Source: Cryobacterium frigoriphilum (GTDB taxonomy: Bacteria; Actinomycetota; Actinomycetes; Actinomycetales; Microbacteriaceae). From it: a DNA stretch of 37,940 nucleotides. The notes beneath the pieces are model-generated. The model saw nothing but the letters and a program-made list of their open reading frames with translations. It searched no databases and had not been told where the DNA came from. The DNA lies in the NCBI RefSeq assembly GCF_004403305.1, contig NZ_SOHE01000090.1:1-37940 (forward strand), in the 5' to 3' direction. The translations under genes were made by a program, and so were the position numbers. This document shows positions 1-8,885 of this stretch, one piece after another. Within the stretch, counting starts at the first letter, position 1, and each line of letters opens with the position of its first letter.

Positions 1-112
1 AGATCAGATCAACGAACTCAGTACGGGTGTTAGCGGGAAACAACTTAGGCATGAAACGCTCCATCTCCTGAAGCGTTGCTACGACCATATGACTTTGCCG
101 GCCATCTGTCAC
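1..112 (-). CDS. 5' end of an unidentified gene (partial)
   Basis: An open frame runs off the left edge on the minus strand. It begins with GTG at 112-110, behind an AGGGGAG stretch that touches the start codon and is therefore a poor ribosome site. An in-frame ATG lies at 88. The 37 visible residues include VVATLQEMERFMPKLFPANT, which I do not recognise. It lies downstream of, and in the same direction as, the serine recombinase, so a mobile-element function is possible but not shown. Confidence 0.35.
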   Translation of the reverse strand, partial: MTDGRQSHMVVATLQEMERFMPKLFPANTRTEFVDLI

Positions 113-120
113 TCCCCTGT

Positions 121-145
121 ACCTCGAATGGGTCTGTTTCGAGGT
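121..145. terminator. Perfect 8-bp inverted repeat after the recombinase gene
   Basis: ACCTCGAA (121-128) pairs perfectly with TTCGAGGT (138-145) across a 9-nt loop. It lies between the stop of the recombinase gene and the start of the next minus-strand gene. There is no T-tract, so it could be a weak terminator or a protein-binding site. Confidence 0.3.
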
Positions 146-183
146 TAACAGGTCATTGGCACCACCCGCTGGACATGCCCAGA

Positions 184-816
184 TCACGTTGACTCGACGA
201 TCGGAGTCGCACTCTCGCGTTTCCGATGCCGGTCACGCACGCGGTAAACGCTGCTGCGGGACATCCCGAACTGCGCAGCGATCGCCAGAACGTCGACCTT
301 GGGGTCGGTGAATTGAGCAGCCAGCTCCGCGTCCTGCGCCGGGCTGAGCCGTGGCCGCCGGCCCTGCAGTTTCTCCCGCACGCCGGGGCGGGCCATGGCT
401 TCTCGAGTGCGGAGACTGTTCCAACCGCTCTCGGCCTCAGCGACGGCCGTGAGCATCCGATAGAACATTGCTGCCATGGGATCGAGCGGGTCATACAGGT
501 CACCGTCAACGTTGAGGAGGACTCTTCGCTCGCCCAAGTCCTTGACAATATCCACCACACCCAGGGCATTGCTCGCGAGCCGATCGATTGACGGGACCAC
601 GAGGGTATCCCCCGGCCTGCAGGCACCCAATGCCCTCGCCAGGCCATCCCGCGTCATGGCCTCGCCAGAGAAACCGTAATCAGTGTAGATCCGGGCGGGG
701 TCGACGCCCAGCTGGTTCAGCCTGTTGACCTGCGCCTCGAAATCCTGCTCCACCAAAGAGACGCGAGCATAGCCAATCAGCACCGCCTCCGGCCGCAGCT
801 CATCGGGTTCAGTCAT
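184..816 (-). CDS. Serine recombinase (resolvase/invertase family)
   Basis: The 210-residue protein is a small serine recombinase that cuts and rejoins DNA through a serine-DNA link. The catalytic N-terminal domain shows IGYARVSLVEQDFEAQ (about residues 14-29, with the nucleophilic Ser in YARVS), the YTDYGFSGEAMTRDGLARAL region, and a DRLASNALG helix where most relatives have DRLSR. The C-terminal part (about 155-200) reads as a helix-turn-helix, AIAAQFGMSRSSVYRVRDRH, as expected for the Tn3-resolvase/Hin group. The ATG at 816 has an AGGAG ribosome site (GGGAGGAGCGCGAATG), which supports this start. On plasmids such proteins resolve multimers or serve a transposon. The 120 bp upstream, facing the divergent unknown gene, is the natural place for a recombination site, but I could not define one there. 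Confidence 0.9.
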   Translation of the reverse strand: MTEPDELRPEAVLIGYARVSLVEQDFEAQVNRLNQLGVDPARIYTDYGFSGEAMTRDGLARALGACRPGDTLVVPSIDRLASNALGVVDIVKDLGERRVLLNVDGDLYDPLDPMAAMFYRMLTAVAEAESGWNSLRTREAMARPGVREKLQGRRPRLSPAQDAELAAQFTDPKVDVLAIAAQFGMSRSSVYRVRDRHRKRESATPIVEST

Positions 817-1000
817 TCGCGCTCCTCCCTCATGGACACGACTTTATCAGTTAGGCGCGCATAAATGAGAATATAGCGATGATGCCGCAGCAAGAAGGGA
901 TCGCGGGGTCGTCCTGTCCGGTGCAAGCCCATCGGATGTGAGACGCGTGCCGCCGATGTCGGAGGGTGCTGCAACAATTGGCGTGACGAAAGGTATCCAG

Positions 1001-1735
1001 ATGCCAGAGCAGCCGATTCGGCCCGGGGTACACTTCCTGCTCCGCGAAGACCAGGGGACTCACGCCGAGCTTGCCCAGCTGATCACCGCATGGATCGGGG
1101 GCAAGCAGACGACGGCAAGGATAGTCGTTCACCAGAAGTCGGTCCTCTACGACCTCTATGAGATCTCCCCCTTCCTGAAGCGGGTCGCCGCGCAAAAGGG
1201 CACCCACTTCTACTCCCATGGCGGGGGTCCGCTAGTGATCTTGTGGCCGACCGATGAAGTGCTCGATTCCTCTGACCAGCACATGACAGGAAAACTGTCC
1301 ACGCTCGTGGTGACCTGGAGCGAGGACGCTGCAGAGATGGGCTGGCTACGCAAGCATCACGCCGTCGATCTCGTGACACGCGAGACACTGAAGCCGCTCG
1401 AGAGTGTGCTCAGTCCCGTGGTAGAGGTCGGTATGCGCTACCTCATAGAGCCCTACGTCCGAGGCAACGGCTTCGGCTCCTATCCGGGTAAGAACAAGGC
1501 CGTGGATGCGTTCCGCGCTTTCAAACGCGCGGGCATCACCATTGAGCCGAAGCTGCTGGTCGAGTTCCTCGTCGGCAACGGCGCGTCGATCTCTGACGCC
1601 CGCGAGCTCGCCGACTACGCCGCCCGAGTTGCCGCCGGGCGGGCCATTCAGACAAAACACGGTGGCGGCTTCCGCGACGACATACTCGACGTCTGGCGCG
1701 CGCAGATCGAGAACGCAGAGGCAGACATTGACTGA
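1001..1735 (+). CDS. Unknown protein, first of an overlapping pair
   Basis: I do not recognise this 244-residue protein. The frame is open from GTG at 938, but ATG at 1001 has an AAAGG site seven bases upstream and gives a compact N-terminus (MPEQPIRPGVHFLL), so it is preferred; ATG at 956 is another option. Predicted strands such as LVILWPT and STLVVTWSEDA alternate with helices, which suggests an alpha/beta fold. The C-terminal third is helical (AFRAFKRAGITIEPKLLVEF, then DARELADYAARVAAGR). Its last codons overlap the next gene by 8 bp, so the two are probably translated together. It sits beside a type III restriction-modification pair transcribed towards it. A defence or defence-accessory role is a guess from position only. 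Confidence 0.7.
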   Translation: MPEQPIRPGVHFLLREDQGTHAELAQLITAWIGGKQTTARIVVHQKSVLYDLYEISPFLKRVAAQKGTHFYSHGGGPLVILWPTDEVLDSSDQHMTGKLSTLVVTWSEDAAEMGWLRKHHAVDLVTRETLKPLESVLSPVVEVGMRYLIEPYVRGNGFGSYPGKNKAVDAFRAFKRAGITIEPKLLVEFLVGNGASISDARELADYAARVAAGRAIQTKHGGGFRDDILDVWRAQIENAEADID

Positions 1736-2360
1736 CCTACATCCGAAGACCCACCTCCAGGCTGCCGCTTGGGTGCCTGACGACGATTCGCATCGTCCCT
1801 GGGATGAAGCTGCTTCACTGGCGGCGGACTGGATCTGGGAGCGGAGCGAAACGGAGGGTGTCACCCCTCTCCTTGTAACCAACACCCTTAAATCTGGCAC
1901 CTTCATGCCGGTCCTCGACGATATCGCTCGTCGTGGAGGGCACGCCGCTCCACTTGGCAAGGAGCGCTTTGACCGTGGTCCAGTACTAGCTTATGTCCCG
2001 GTCGAGAAGACATTGAAGTACGCGATGGAACTCGCGCGGGGGTACTCACTAGCCGTCGTGGAGACGGACAGCTTTCCTCTCGCCGAGTGGGCCGCAGGAG
2101 CGGGAGCCATCAACTTGCTCGACGGCTCAGCATCTGCAAGCGAAATATCGGAAGACGTCAGGCACGATCTCGATTCCGCAATCTTCTTTGGAGGAAACAA
2201 TGGCTGGACTGGATCTCACGAGAAAAATCACGCTCGCTCTCACCTACTCGATCACGTGAGGACGCGGCGCTTGTCCCCCGACGACGCTGCCGCCTATGCG
2301 ATGTCTCAGGGCGTCTCAGATCGTGGCGCGCGGAGGCTACGAGATCTGTTAGCCAAGTAG
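1728..2360 (+). CDS. Unknown protein, second of an overlapping pair
   Basis: This 210-residue protein starts at TTG 1728, inside the last codons of the preceding gene; the frame is open further upstream, but that part is a shadow of the first gene. A GAGG stretch about 9 bases before the TTG could act as a ribosome site. The middle has alternating strands and helices (GVTPLLVTNTL, GPVLAYVPVEKTLKYAMELA, YSLAVVETDSFPLAEW), then FFGGNNGWTGSHEKNHAR and a C-terminal helical tail (DDAAAYAMSQGVSDRGARRL). Its outline, an alpha/beta part followed by a helical end with a glycine-containing turn, resembles the preceding protein, so the two could be distant paralogues or subunits. I know no family for it. 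The gene ends 119 bp before the convergent res gene. Confidence 0.65.
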   Translation: MTDLHPKTHLQAAAWVPDDDSHRPWDEAASLAADWIWERSETEGVTPLLVTNTLKSGTFMPVLDDIARRGGHAAPLGKERFDRGPVLAYVPVEKTLKYAMELARGYSLAVVETDSFPLAEWAAGAGAINLLDGSASASEISEDVRHDLDSAIFFGGNNGWTGSHEKNHARSHLLDHVRTRRLSPDDAAAYAMSQGVSDRGARRLRDLLAK

Positions 2361-2479
2361 AAGCCCGCTGTGGCTACTCATCGTCGACGCGGAAACCAAT
2401 TCACATTCTGCTCACGCGAAGCTAGCCGATGGAGCGGCCAGGCGACGGAATTCCACGGGCTGCACATAAGCGCCCTGAA

Positions 2480-5047
2480 CTAATACTCAATGGCGTGCGC
2501 GCGGAAGATCGCCTCGACGCTCTCGCCCGTTTTGAGGGCTCCTCGCACTTTTTCACGCGTAGAGGCATCGTGAATAGCAAGGAACAACATCTTGTCGTCG
2601 ATCTGCGTCAGCGGCGCGATAGCGCGGAACTCCGACGCATGCCTGTCGGCGTAGTCGACGTACCCGCGGAGTTTGTCCGCCCAGTCCTCGAGTTGGATGC
2701 CGTGCGGGTCGATGATCGACGCCTTGATCTGGCCGGTGACTTCGTAGAAGAACACGAAATCAGGAAAGAGCTTCGCCCATCTGCTGGTACCGGAGTCGAC
2801 ATATGGGATGCAGAGGGCGCGGTCCCCGCCAGTCGGATTGCGATACCAGGCGAAGAAACCAGGCTCGTTCGTCTCAGTCTCAAGCACCTGCCGCTCAAGC
2901 CCGTCAGTCTGAAAGGGCTTCTTCCAGTACTTACTGTCGGAAGCATCTTGGTAGAGGTGCTTGACCCAGCGGTTAGCCAAGTCGCTGCCGATCTGCTGGC
3001 GGAGTTCGTTGTCGGAGAGCTCGGTGCTGGTCGCGACGGAGACCGCGTCTTCGATAGTGCCCTTGATAGTAATACCCAGCCGCTGCGTCGGACCTTTTGA
3101 TTCCGCCTGCAGTCTCGTGTACCGGGCTCGGTCGGCTTCCGGGAGGTTCGAGATAGCCTTCGCATGGGCTTTGAACCAGTCCGTCGTAAGCGACGCTGCG
3201 GTCCTCTCGACGTTGGAGACAACTTGGTCGGTCAGTGCGAGCGCCGCTACGGTCACCTTAGCCTCGATGGGGTCTTCGTCCGGCTCCTTGTCGACGAGAT
3301 AGCTCCAGTACGCCTCCGCAGTGCCGTCCTTGAGGCTGCGGCCAGCCCTCTTGAAGACATCGTCGATGTTCTTCGCATCCAAGCGAGTGCCGACAAGGCT
3401 ACGTTCGCCGTCAACAACTAACCCGTCCAACGAGGTGAGGAGTTCGTAGACGGAAGCGCTCGATACCGCGCTCCGCTTCTCCTCGAGTTCGCCACCGATG
3501 GTGAGCTTGTCCGCTTCGTCGTCCAGCTTCCCGTTCAGGTAGGCAGTCGCCTGGCCGTAAGCTCCCGGACGGATGCCATCGTTGTCGAGCAGCGTGGCCA
3601 GCGCGTGCAGTCGGCGAGTTTCCGGCGACGATGCCTGAGCGGGCACGAGATAGGACGGCAGTTCGGCAAGCACGTTGAGCGCCGGTTGCATCTCCGCGGG
3701 CGCCTGATAGTCAAGGGTGATTCGGACCACTTCGGCCGAAGCTCCAGCCTCGCCTCCCGCGAACTGCTTGACGACGTCCATGACCGTATTTCGGTCGAAC
3801 CTGGGCAGGAATGCGTGCACCCGGTTGAGAGTCTCGTCAGACGCAATGCGGCGCGCGAGCGGCTGACGGACGATGCGGCCAATGAGCTGCGCAATCGGCG
3901 TGTAGTCAGTGGAAGCACGCAGCGACACGAGTACCTCAGCACGCGGGCAGTCCCACCCGGTGGTGATTGCGTTCTTTGCCAGAATCACGCGGACTTCGGT
4001 GGCGTCCTGGATGTCCTGTGGCGGCATGTAGCGAACAGCTCGACCCGATCCGAGGTCGATTGCGGTGTGCTCGGCGAAGGTGTGAACGATATGGCCGGTG
4101 ATTAGTCCGGGCCACTCCTCGGTGACCGCATCGACTACGGAGCGGAGGAGTCCGCGGAAGTCCTCGTCATCGGCTTTCCGGTCGGGCAGCTGCACGACGA
4201 GCGCAGGCTTTACTGCCGGTTCGCCCTGCTGCTCCGCGTAGGTTGCCCATTTCTTCTCGAATTCGAGGGTCTTCTGCACACCGAGGCGCACGAACGTCGT
4301 GTCCGCGATCACTTCGCTCTGCTTGGCGGCCGGCGCGAGCACGATGCGATCCTTGACGAGGCCGGACTCGCGCACATCATCGATGGGCACGACAACGTTC
4401 TTCTTGAAGCGATTCTGCTGTTCGAGTGCCTTGTTGAGCCGATCTGCGGTGGCAGAGATCCCTATGAAGACAGGAATCGGTTTGTCGCCATTGACGATCT
4501 TGTTTACTACGGTCCGCGATCCACCCGGCTTCTCGGTGACGCCGTGATGCGCCTCGTCAACGACAACCAAGAACCGGCTGGCGAGCTTCTTGACCGTGTT
4601 TGCAATCGTGTCCCAGATCGTCCACGTCTGCGTGTCGGAACGCTTCGTGATGCGCGCCGAGACCGAGGCAGCCTGAGTATTCAAGAAGTAGACCGCTCCG
4701 GGCTCGAACGACTCTTCATCGAAGGAGACGCCCTGTCCGATGAACCGAATGTCGCTGATCTTCTCGCTCGCCTCTTGCATCTTTCGGGCGGTCTGCGCGT
4801 TCAATGAGGGGTCATTCGTCACCCACAAGATCGTCGTGCCTTCCACGGGCTCCGTCGCATCAGAGCCGAAGATTAACTGCTCGATGACAGAAGTTGCTAT
4901 AACCGTCTTCCCGGCACCCGTCGCGGCTTCAAGAACGACAGCTCCAAGGAGCTCGGGATCGTTATCGTAGCGAACCTGGGCCTTCTTGATCTCGGAAATC
5001 AACAATTCCGCAGCGGACCGCTGGAAGTCGAGAAGCTGGAACTTCAT
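2480..5047 (-). CDS. res: Type III restriction enzyme, Res subunit (SF2 helicase)
   Basis: The 855-residue protein carries the ATP-dependent translocase of a type III restriction system, which cuts unmodified DNA together with the Mod subunit encoded just upstream. Superfamily 2 motifs are in order: Walker A AATGAGKT (41-48), DEAHH (164-168), GISAT (195-199) and the motif VI stretch QLIGRIVRQP (387-396). The C-terminal region contains FPDFVFFYEVTG followed by SIIDPHG, in the place where a PD-(D/E)xK nuclease would carry its E-x-K. The D-P-H there is unusual against the textbook motif, though it may be normal for this subfamily. The start codon lies 3 bp after the mod stop, so the two genes form an operon. 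Length and domain order fit the family. Confidence 0.92.
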   Translation of the reverse strand: MKFQLLDFQRSAAELLISEIKKAQVRYDNDPELLGAVVLEAATGAGKTVIATSVIEQLIFGSDATEPVEGTTILWVTNDPSLNAQTARKMQEASEKISDIRFIGQGVSFDEESFEPGAVYFLNTQAASVSARITKRSDTQTWTIWDTIANTVKKLASRFLVVVDEAHHGVTEKPGGSRTVVNKIVNGDKPIPVFIGISATADRLNKALEQQNRFKKNVVVPIDDVRESGLVKDRIVLAPAAKQSEVIADTTFVRLGVQKTLEFEKKWATYAEQQGEPAVKPALVVQLPDRKADDEDFRGLLRSVVDAVTEEWPGLITGHIVHTFAEHTAIDLGSGRAVRYMPPQDIQDATEVRVILAKNAITTGWDCPRAEVLVSLRASTDYTPIAQLIGRIVRQPLARRIASDETLNRVHAFLPRFDRNTVMDVVKQFAGGEAGASAEVVRITLDYQAPAEMQPALNVLAELPSYLVPAQASSPETRRLHALATLLDNDGIRPGAYGQATAYLNGKLDDEADKLTIGGELEEKRSAVSSASVYELLTSLDGLVVDGERSLVGTRLDAKNIDDVFKRAGRSLKDGTAEAYWSYLVDKEPDEDPIEAKVTVAALALTDQVVSNVERTAASLTTDWFKAHAKAISNLPEADRARYTRLQAESKGPTQRLGITIKGTIEDAVSVATSTELSDNELRQQIGSDLANRWVKHLYQDASDSKYWKKPFQTDGLERQVLETETNEPGFFAWYRNPTGGDRALCIPYVDSGTSRWAKLFPDFVFFYEVTGQIKASIIDPHGIQLEDWADKLRGYVDYADRHASEFRAIAPLTQIDDKMLFLAIHDASTREKVRGALKTGESVEAIFRAHAIEY

Positions 5048-5050
5048 CCG

Positions 5051-7033
5051 TCAGCCCTTCCCATTGATCTCGAAGGAGTGCAGATAGTCCGAATACAGTC
5101 TGGTCGTGCTGATGCGCTGCTCCGCCGGTAGATATGCCACGGCTGTCTGAAAGGCACTCTCGGAGTCAGTGACCACGTACACGTGACGGATCGGCATCAA
5201 GTGCTCAGCGACAAAATCGGCGAACGTCTTGGCATGGGCTGTGTCGAAGAGGATGCCGTAGACCGCATCGCCCGGCAGCGCCCACGCGTTGTCGCCGTCG
5301 CGCCGGACAACAGGTCCGAGAGCGCCGGCTTTCATCCACAGGAGCGGTGCGACCGCATCGAACTTCCGTCCAAGCGCTACTAGGTTCGCGTCCTCGTACG
5401 TCAGCTTCTGAAACGTAACGTTCTCATCGAGCCCTTCCGAATACGTGGATCCATCCGGTCGGACACCCGTCACGACCGTTTCGATGCGCGGCCGGGTCAC
5501 CTTTTGGAACACGCCTTCTGCCTCCCACTCCGGGTCGCCGGGGAAATACCCGGAGCTGCGCAGCTTCGCCGCCACCTTGGCCGCCACCTCGTTGTTGGTC
5601 ACCAGAATCGACTGGCGCATCCCGCCATCCTCCGCGTTCAGTCGTATGACCGCCTCAGTAGTGGTGCCGGAGCCACCGAAGAAGTCCAGGATGACGGCAT
5701 CCTTTCGGCCAGCCATCCGAAGCCACCGCATGATGACTTCGTGATCCTTCGGGAATGGGAACCGCTTATCTCCGAGCACACGCTCCAGATGTGCATTAGC
5801 CGCATTGCGCGAGTGGACGAAAGTCGGAACCGGCATCTCGTAGATGTATTCGTCGAGCGATTTCTTCTTGCGGGGGCGCTGTCCGAATGCGATCAGTCCG
5901 GCGCTGACGAATTCGTCCATCAACCCTTTCTTGACGGTCCATCCATTCTCGGGCGGATCATAAACCCGCCCGCTCTCTGGATCGGTGACCGTGTACCTAA
6001 GATTCGGCCGGTACAGCCGGTTAGTCAAGTCGGCCGTTTCGTAAATCATCCCCGACGGATCGATGTTGTTGAATCGAGTGAGCCCCTCGGACATGGACTT
6101 ACTGTTCGCTTTGATGAACGCGCGAAGTGCGACCTGGGCTTGCTCGGCCGTCGAGCCGTGACTCAGCGTTTCCTGAACGAGCCTCAGCATGTCTGTCGCA
6201 AAGGGCTTCGGGTCAAGGAACTTCCCGACCTTTTCGGCGTTCTGCCCGTAGACCAACATGTAGTCCGTCCCGCCCGCGTGGTGCCGCGCGAGTGCGGATC
6301 CGCCGCCCTGCCAGGTCACGTTAGCAATGAAGTTGTTGGCACCGAACACCTGGTCCATTAGCATCCGCAACCGATGATGCTCATCGTCTCCGATCGCGAC
6401 GATAACAACCCCGGTGTCCTTCAACAACCGCTTGGCATGAATGAGCCTGCGCTCCATGAACGACAACCACTTGGAGTGGCGGTACGCGTCAGTTTTGGAA
6501 ACGAATCGGTCATTGTAAATCCAGTCGTCAGCGCCGGTGTTATAGGGGGGGTCGACATAAATCACATCGACCTTGCTCTCATTCGTATACAGGAGCATTT
6601 CAAGGGCATAGTAGTTTTCGCCCTCGATGACCAGATGCGCCGGTTTCTCACCCCCGCGCTTGATCTCGCCAAGCTGCTGTAGGCCCGGGTAAATGGGCAC
6701 GTTGAAATCCTTCACGACCACGAGCCCGTCGAAATCATGCCGCTCCGTATAGCTACCCTCAACCGTCTGTTTGGCCGCGTCAACAGCGATGATCGAAGCC
6801 TCACGGGCTCGTGTCGAAAGCACCACATAGTTTTGCTTCGTCTCGGCCTGGCGGATGCGAACAGTATCGCCGCGGCGGGGGCGCACACTGGGCACTTCGA
6901 GATCCTCGGGAAGGTGGCGTTGGAAGACCAGACCGAAGTCCTTGCGTTCAACGAGCTTGGCTACCTCAGCGGCGATCTGCGCGCGCAGCGTCGGGTCCGA
7001 GATTCGTTCCACGAGGTTGTCTAGGTGCGCCAT
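5051..7033 (-). CDS. mod: Type III DNA adenine methyltransferase, Mod subunit
   Basis: The 660-residue protein is a beta-class N6-adenine methyltransferase. The catalytic motif DPPYNTG is at 161-167, and the S-adenosylmethionine motif DFFGGSGTTTEAV begins at 450. That order (motif IV before motif I) defines the beta class used by type III Mod proteins. The span between the motifs, about 280 residues, is where target recognition normally lies and should set the methylated sequence. In the type III family Mod both modifies host sites and directs Res to foreign sites. It is the first gene of the mod-res operon and begins at ATG 7033. The 188 bp before it hold no obvious gene or strong promoter. 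Confidence 0.95.
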   Translation of the reverse strand: MAHLDNLVERISDPTLRAQIAAEVAKLVERKDFGLVFQRHLPEDLEVPSVRPRRGDTVRIRQAETKQNYVVLSTRAREASIIAVDAAKQTVEGSYTERHDFDGLVVVKDFNVPIYPGLQQLGEIKRGGEKPAHLVIEGENYYALEMLLYTNESKVDVIYVDPPYNTGADDWIYNDRFVSKTDAYRHSKWLSFMERRLIHAKRLLKDTGVVIVAIGDDEHHRLRMLMDQVFGANNFIANVTWQGGGSALARHHAGGTDYMLVYGQNAEKVGKFLDPKPFATDMLRLVQETLSHGSTAEQAQVALRAFIKANSKSMSEGLTRFNNIDPSGMIYETADLTNRLYRPNLRYTVTDPESGRVYDPPENGWTVKKGLMDEFVSAGLIAFGQRPRKKKSLDEYIYEMPVPTFVHSRNAANAHLERVLGDKRFPFPKDHEVIMRWLRMAGRKDAVILDFFGGSGTTTEAVIRLNAEDGGMRQSILVTNNEVAAKVAAKLRSSGYFPGDPEWEAEGVFQKVTRPRIETVVTGVRPDGSTYSEGLDENVTFQKLTYEDANLVALGRKFDAVAPLLWMKAGALGPVVRRDGDNAWALPGDAVYGILFDTAHAKTFADFVAEHLMPIRHVYVVTDSESAFQTAVAYLPAEQRISTTRLYSDYLHSFEINGKG

Positions 7034-7221
7034 CTTAGAAACGCTACCGGCCCGTACAACGTTCTTTTGACGGCAACGAGTCTGATTCGCCTTGGGTGGC
7101 CAAACTCGACCGGCATCATGGCCGTGTTGTCCAGTCGTTGGCGACGCACATTGTCTGAGGGTTTGAGCGGGGCTTGATGTTCCAGCTGTGGGGCTTTAAA
7201 TCGCCCGCGACCTTATTCGCT

Positions 7222-7824
7222 TCATCGGCCTGATCCGTTCAGGTGCAGTCGAAGAGCCTCAGCGACCAAGGCTGATCTTGAAGGCGCTCCAAGAGCCCGA
7301 ACCTTGGTATCGAGCCACTCACGCTGTTCATTGCTGAGACGGAGATTCATCTGAATACCCGCGGTTCCCCGTCGACGGCGCGCACGGGTCGGCATTGCCT
7401 TGCCTTGGACGAGCGGCTCGATTGGGACGAATTCCGCAGCGAGCTGGGCATCCGTCACGAAGTCGAAGGCCTCCACGAGCAGGTCGGTATAAGTGATGCG
7501 CCGCGCCAGCGAGGCCTCACGAGCGCGTTCAAGCGTTAGCGGGGCCAGGTAGACACCAATGGTGGCGACCCCTCCCCCGCTTGCGCTGGAGGTGACGGGC
7601 CGAGTGACGGTCGCAGACTGCGGCACAGGCGCCACGGTTGGAGTATTAGCTGCTTCCGGTTCAGATGCAACCGCAACCGAAAGCGCTGGCACTGCGGATG
7701 CCGGTGGGCGCGGCGACAGAAGCCCCGCCAGGCCTGCAGCGCGATTCTTGGGCTCGGCCCCGCCGGTCTTAGGGGTCGCAAAGCTGGTGCCAACGCTGGA
7801 GCGTTTGATCATGCCGGCGTTCAT
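7222..7824 (-). CDS. ParB-like centromere-binding protein with ribbon-helix-helix end
   Basis: The 200-residue protein follows parA with an ATGA overlap (ATG 7824-7822), the usual arrangement of a plasmid partition operon. About the first 90 residues are rich in Ala, Pro, Ser and Val and look disordered. A basic patch TRARRRRGTAG precedes a C-terminal segment QMNLRLSNEQREWLDTKVRA followed by SRSALVAEALRLHL, which reads as a ribbon-helix-helix DNA-binding fold. By analogy with small partition partners it should bind the centromere, stimulate ParA ATPase and perhaps repress the operon. It has no classical ParB CTPase or HTH domain. The AT-rich inverted repeats upstream of parA are its likely target. 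Confidence 0.75.
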   Translation of the reverse strand: MNAGMIKRSSVGTSFATPKTGGAEPKNRAAGLAGLLSPRPPASAVPALSVAVASEPEAANTPTVAPVPQSATVTRPVTSSASGGGVATIGVYLAPLTLERAREASLARRITYTDLLVEAFDFVTDAQLAAEFVPIEPLVQGKAMPTRARRRRGTAGIQMNLRLSNEQREWLDTKVRALGAPSRSALVAEALRLHLNGSGR

Positions 7825-8714
7825 GCGGTCACGACCTCGTCCTGGATCTGACTCAGCGCCGTGAGAATCTCACGGGTCAGGTTCTCGTAGTCCTCCGCCA
7901 GACCGCTCGCATCGCGCACGAACAATCCATCGGCCGGCTTCTCCTTCGCCTTGAGCGCGGTAAGCCTAGCCGTGCGGTCATCCCGTGCAGCTTGCTCCAG
8001 CTCGTGAATCAACAGCCCCCGGCTGCGCGCGTCGACGGCGGCGCTGTCGAGGTGACGAATGCGAGTCTCGAAAACGGGCGCGACCCCACCGAGCAGATCC
8101 GTCAGTGCCGCGCGCACATCCCTCTCGAGGCGAACGGAACGAGACCCAACCGCGAAGAGAACGACACCCGCGAGGCGCAGCTGCGGGTTGCGCGCGGCGA
8201 CGTTTTGGAACCGTTCCGCGACTCGGGCGACACCGTCGATGCTGGCTTCGTCAGACCTCGTCGGAATGACAACGGATGTCGCCACGGCCAGGGCGCCCTC
8301 GGCAATCACTCGGTCTCCTGGAGGCGTGTCGAGCAGGATCAGGTCGTACTCCCCCGCGATTGCACCCAGCGTGCGCTCGAGCTGAACTCCGAAGTCGCCG
8401 GCGCCTCGCTGCTGCCATGAAAAGTTCAGGCCGGCGATGTCGCCGACTGCCGGGCCTCCGGGCACGACATCGAGGTTGGGCCGGACGTCTTTGAGTACGG
8501 GCAGGCTGCCCCCGGTCGCGAAGGCGTTGAAGAGTTCCTGCCCGTCGGACGGCGCGAAGCCGAGGTCCCGTGCGATGTTGCCCTGGGGGTCGAGGTCCAC
8601 GATCAGGGTACGCACGCCCGCTGCCGCAGCCAGGCCGCCGACGTTGGCCACGAGGCTGGTCTTTCCGACTCCGCCCTTGCCCTGCTCAACAGCGACAGTG
8701 CGTGCAATAGCCAT
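7821..8714 (-). CDS. parA: ParA-type plasmid partition ATPase
   Basis: This 297-residue P-loop ATPase has the deviant Walker A motif KGGVGKTS (13-20), the switch segment IVDLDPQGN (about 38-46) and LILLDTPPGD further on, all typical of ParA/Soj proteins that position plasmids along the nucleoid. The frame is open to 8762, but ATG 8714 is chosen because it has an AGGGAG site 7 bases upstream and places the P-loop at the normal distance from the N-terminus. It lacks the long N-terminal HTH of type Ia ParA, so it is a short (type Ib-like) ParA. This agrees with the ribbon-helix-helix partner that overlaps its stop codon. Confidence 0.93.
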   Translation of the reverse strand: MAIARTVAVEQGKGGVGKTSLVANVGGLAAAAGVRTLIVDLDPQGNIARDLGFAPSDGQELFNAFATGGSLPVLKDVRPNLDVVPGGPAVGDIAGLNFSWQQRGAGDFGVQLERTLGAIAGEYDLILLDTPPGDRVIAEGALAVATSVVIPTRSDEASIDGVARVAERFQNVAARNPQLRLAGVVLFAVGSRSVRLERDVRAALTDLLGGVAPVFETRIRHLDSAAVDARSRGLLIHELEQAARDDRTARLTALKAKEKPADGLFVRDASGLAEDYENLTREILTALSQIQDEVVTA

Positions 8715-8739
8715 AGTGGACTCCCTTATTGTGCAAACT

Positions 8740-8753
8740 GCAATAACGATTGC
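8740..8753. promoter_or_regulatory. Small palindrome in the parA leader (candidate operator)
   Basis: GCAAT (8740-8744) and ATTGC (8749-8753) form an inverted repeat around AACG, 26 bp before the parA start. The same GCAAT/ATTGC words recur in the larger repeat at 8812-8849, which suggests one protein binds both. Confidence 0.4.
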
Positions 8754-8811
8754 TACCAGCATAGCTCACCGAATCGCCTTACGTATGGCTTTGCATCCAA
8801 TCTTCAGTGCT

Positions 8812-8849
8812 GCAATACATAGTGCTATAACATGTACTATCCGTATTGC
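8812..8849. repeat. Long imperfect inverted repeat, candidate partition site
   Basis: The left arm GCAATAC-ATAGT (8812-8823) mirrors the right arm ACTAT-CC-GTATTGC (8836-8849), with only a 2-bp bulge and a 12-bp centre. It lies in an AT-rich island between parA and the divergent coiled-coil gene, where type Ib systems usually keep the centromere and operator. Binding by the ParB-like protein is inferred. Confidence 0.5.
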
Positions 8850-8885
8850 TATAAAAGGTTTAGTTTCGTTTCGTATTCAGTTACG

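Noticed and set aside
817..937. A resolvase recombination (res) site between the recombinase and the unknown pair
   Set aside because: The position is right, but I could not find the expected set of paired half-sites by eye.
1506..1727. Upstream extension of the second unknown gene
   Set aside because: It overlaps the coding part of the first gene for more than 200 bp and is low-complexity Ser/Pro/Arg sequence; TTG 1728 is the credible start.
2429..3100. A 223-codon plus-strand frame opposite res
   Set aside because: Antisense shadow of the helicase gene, with no domain and no ribosome site.
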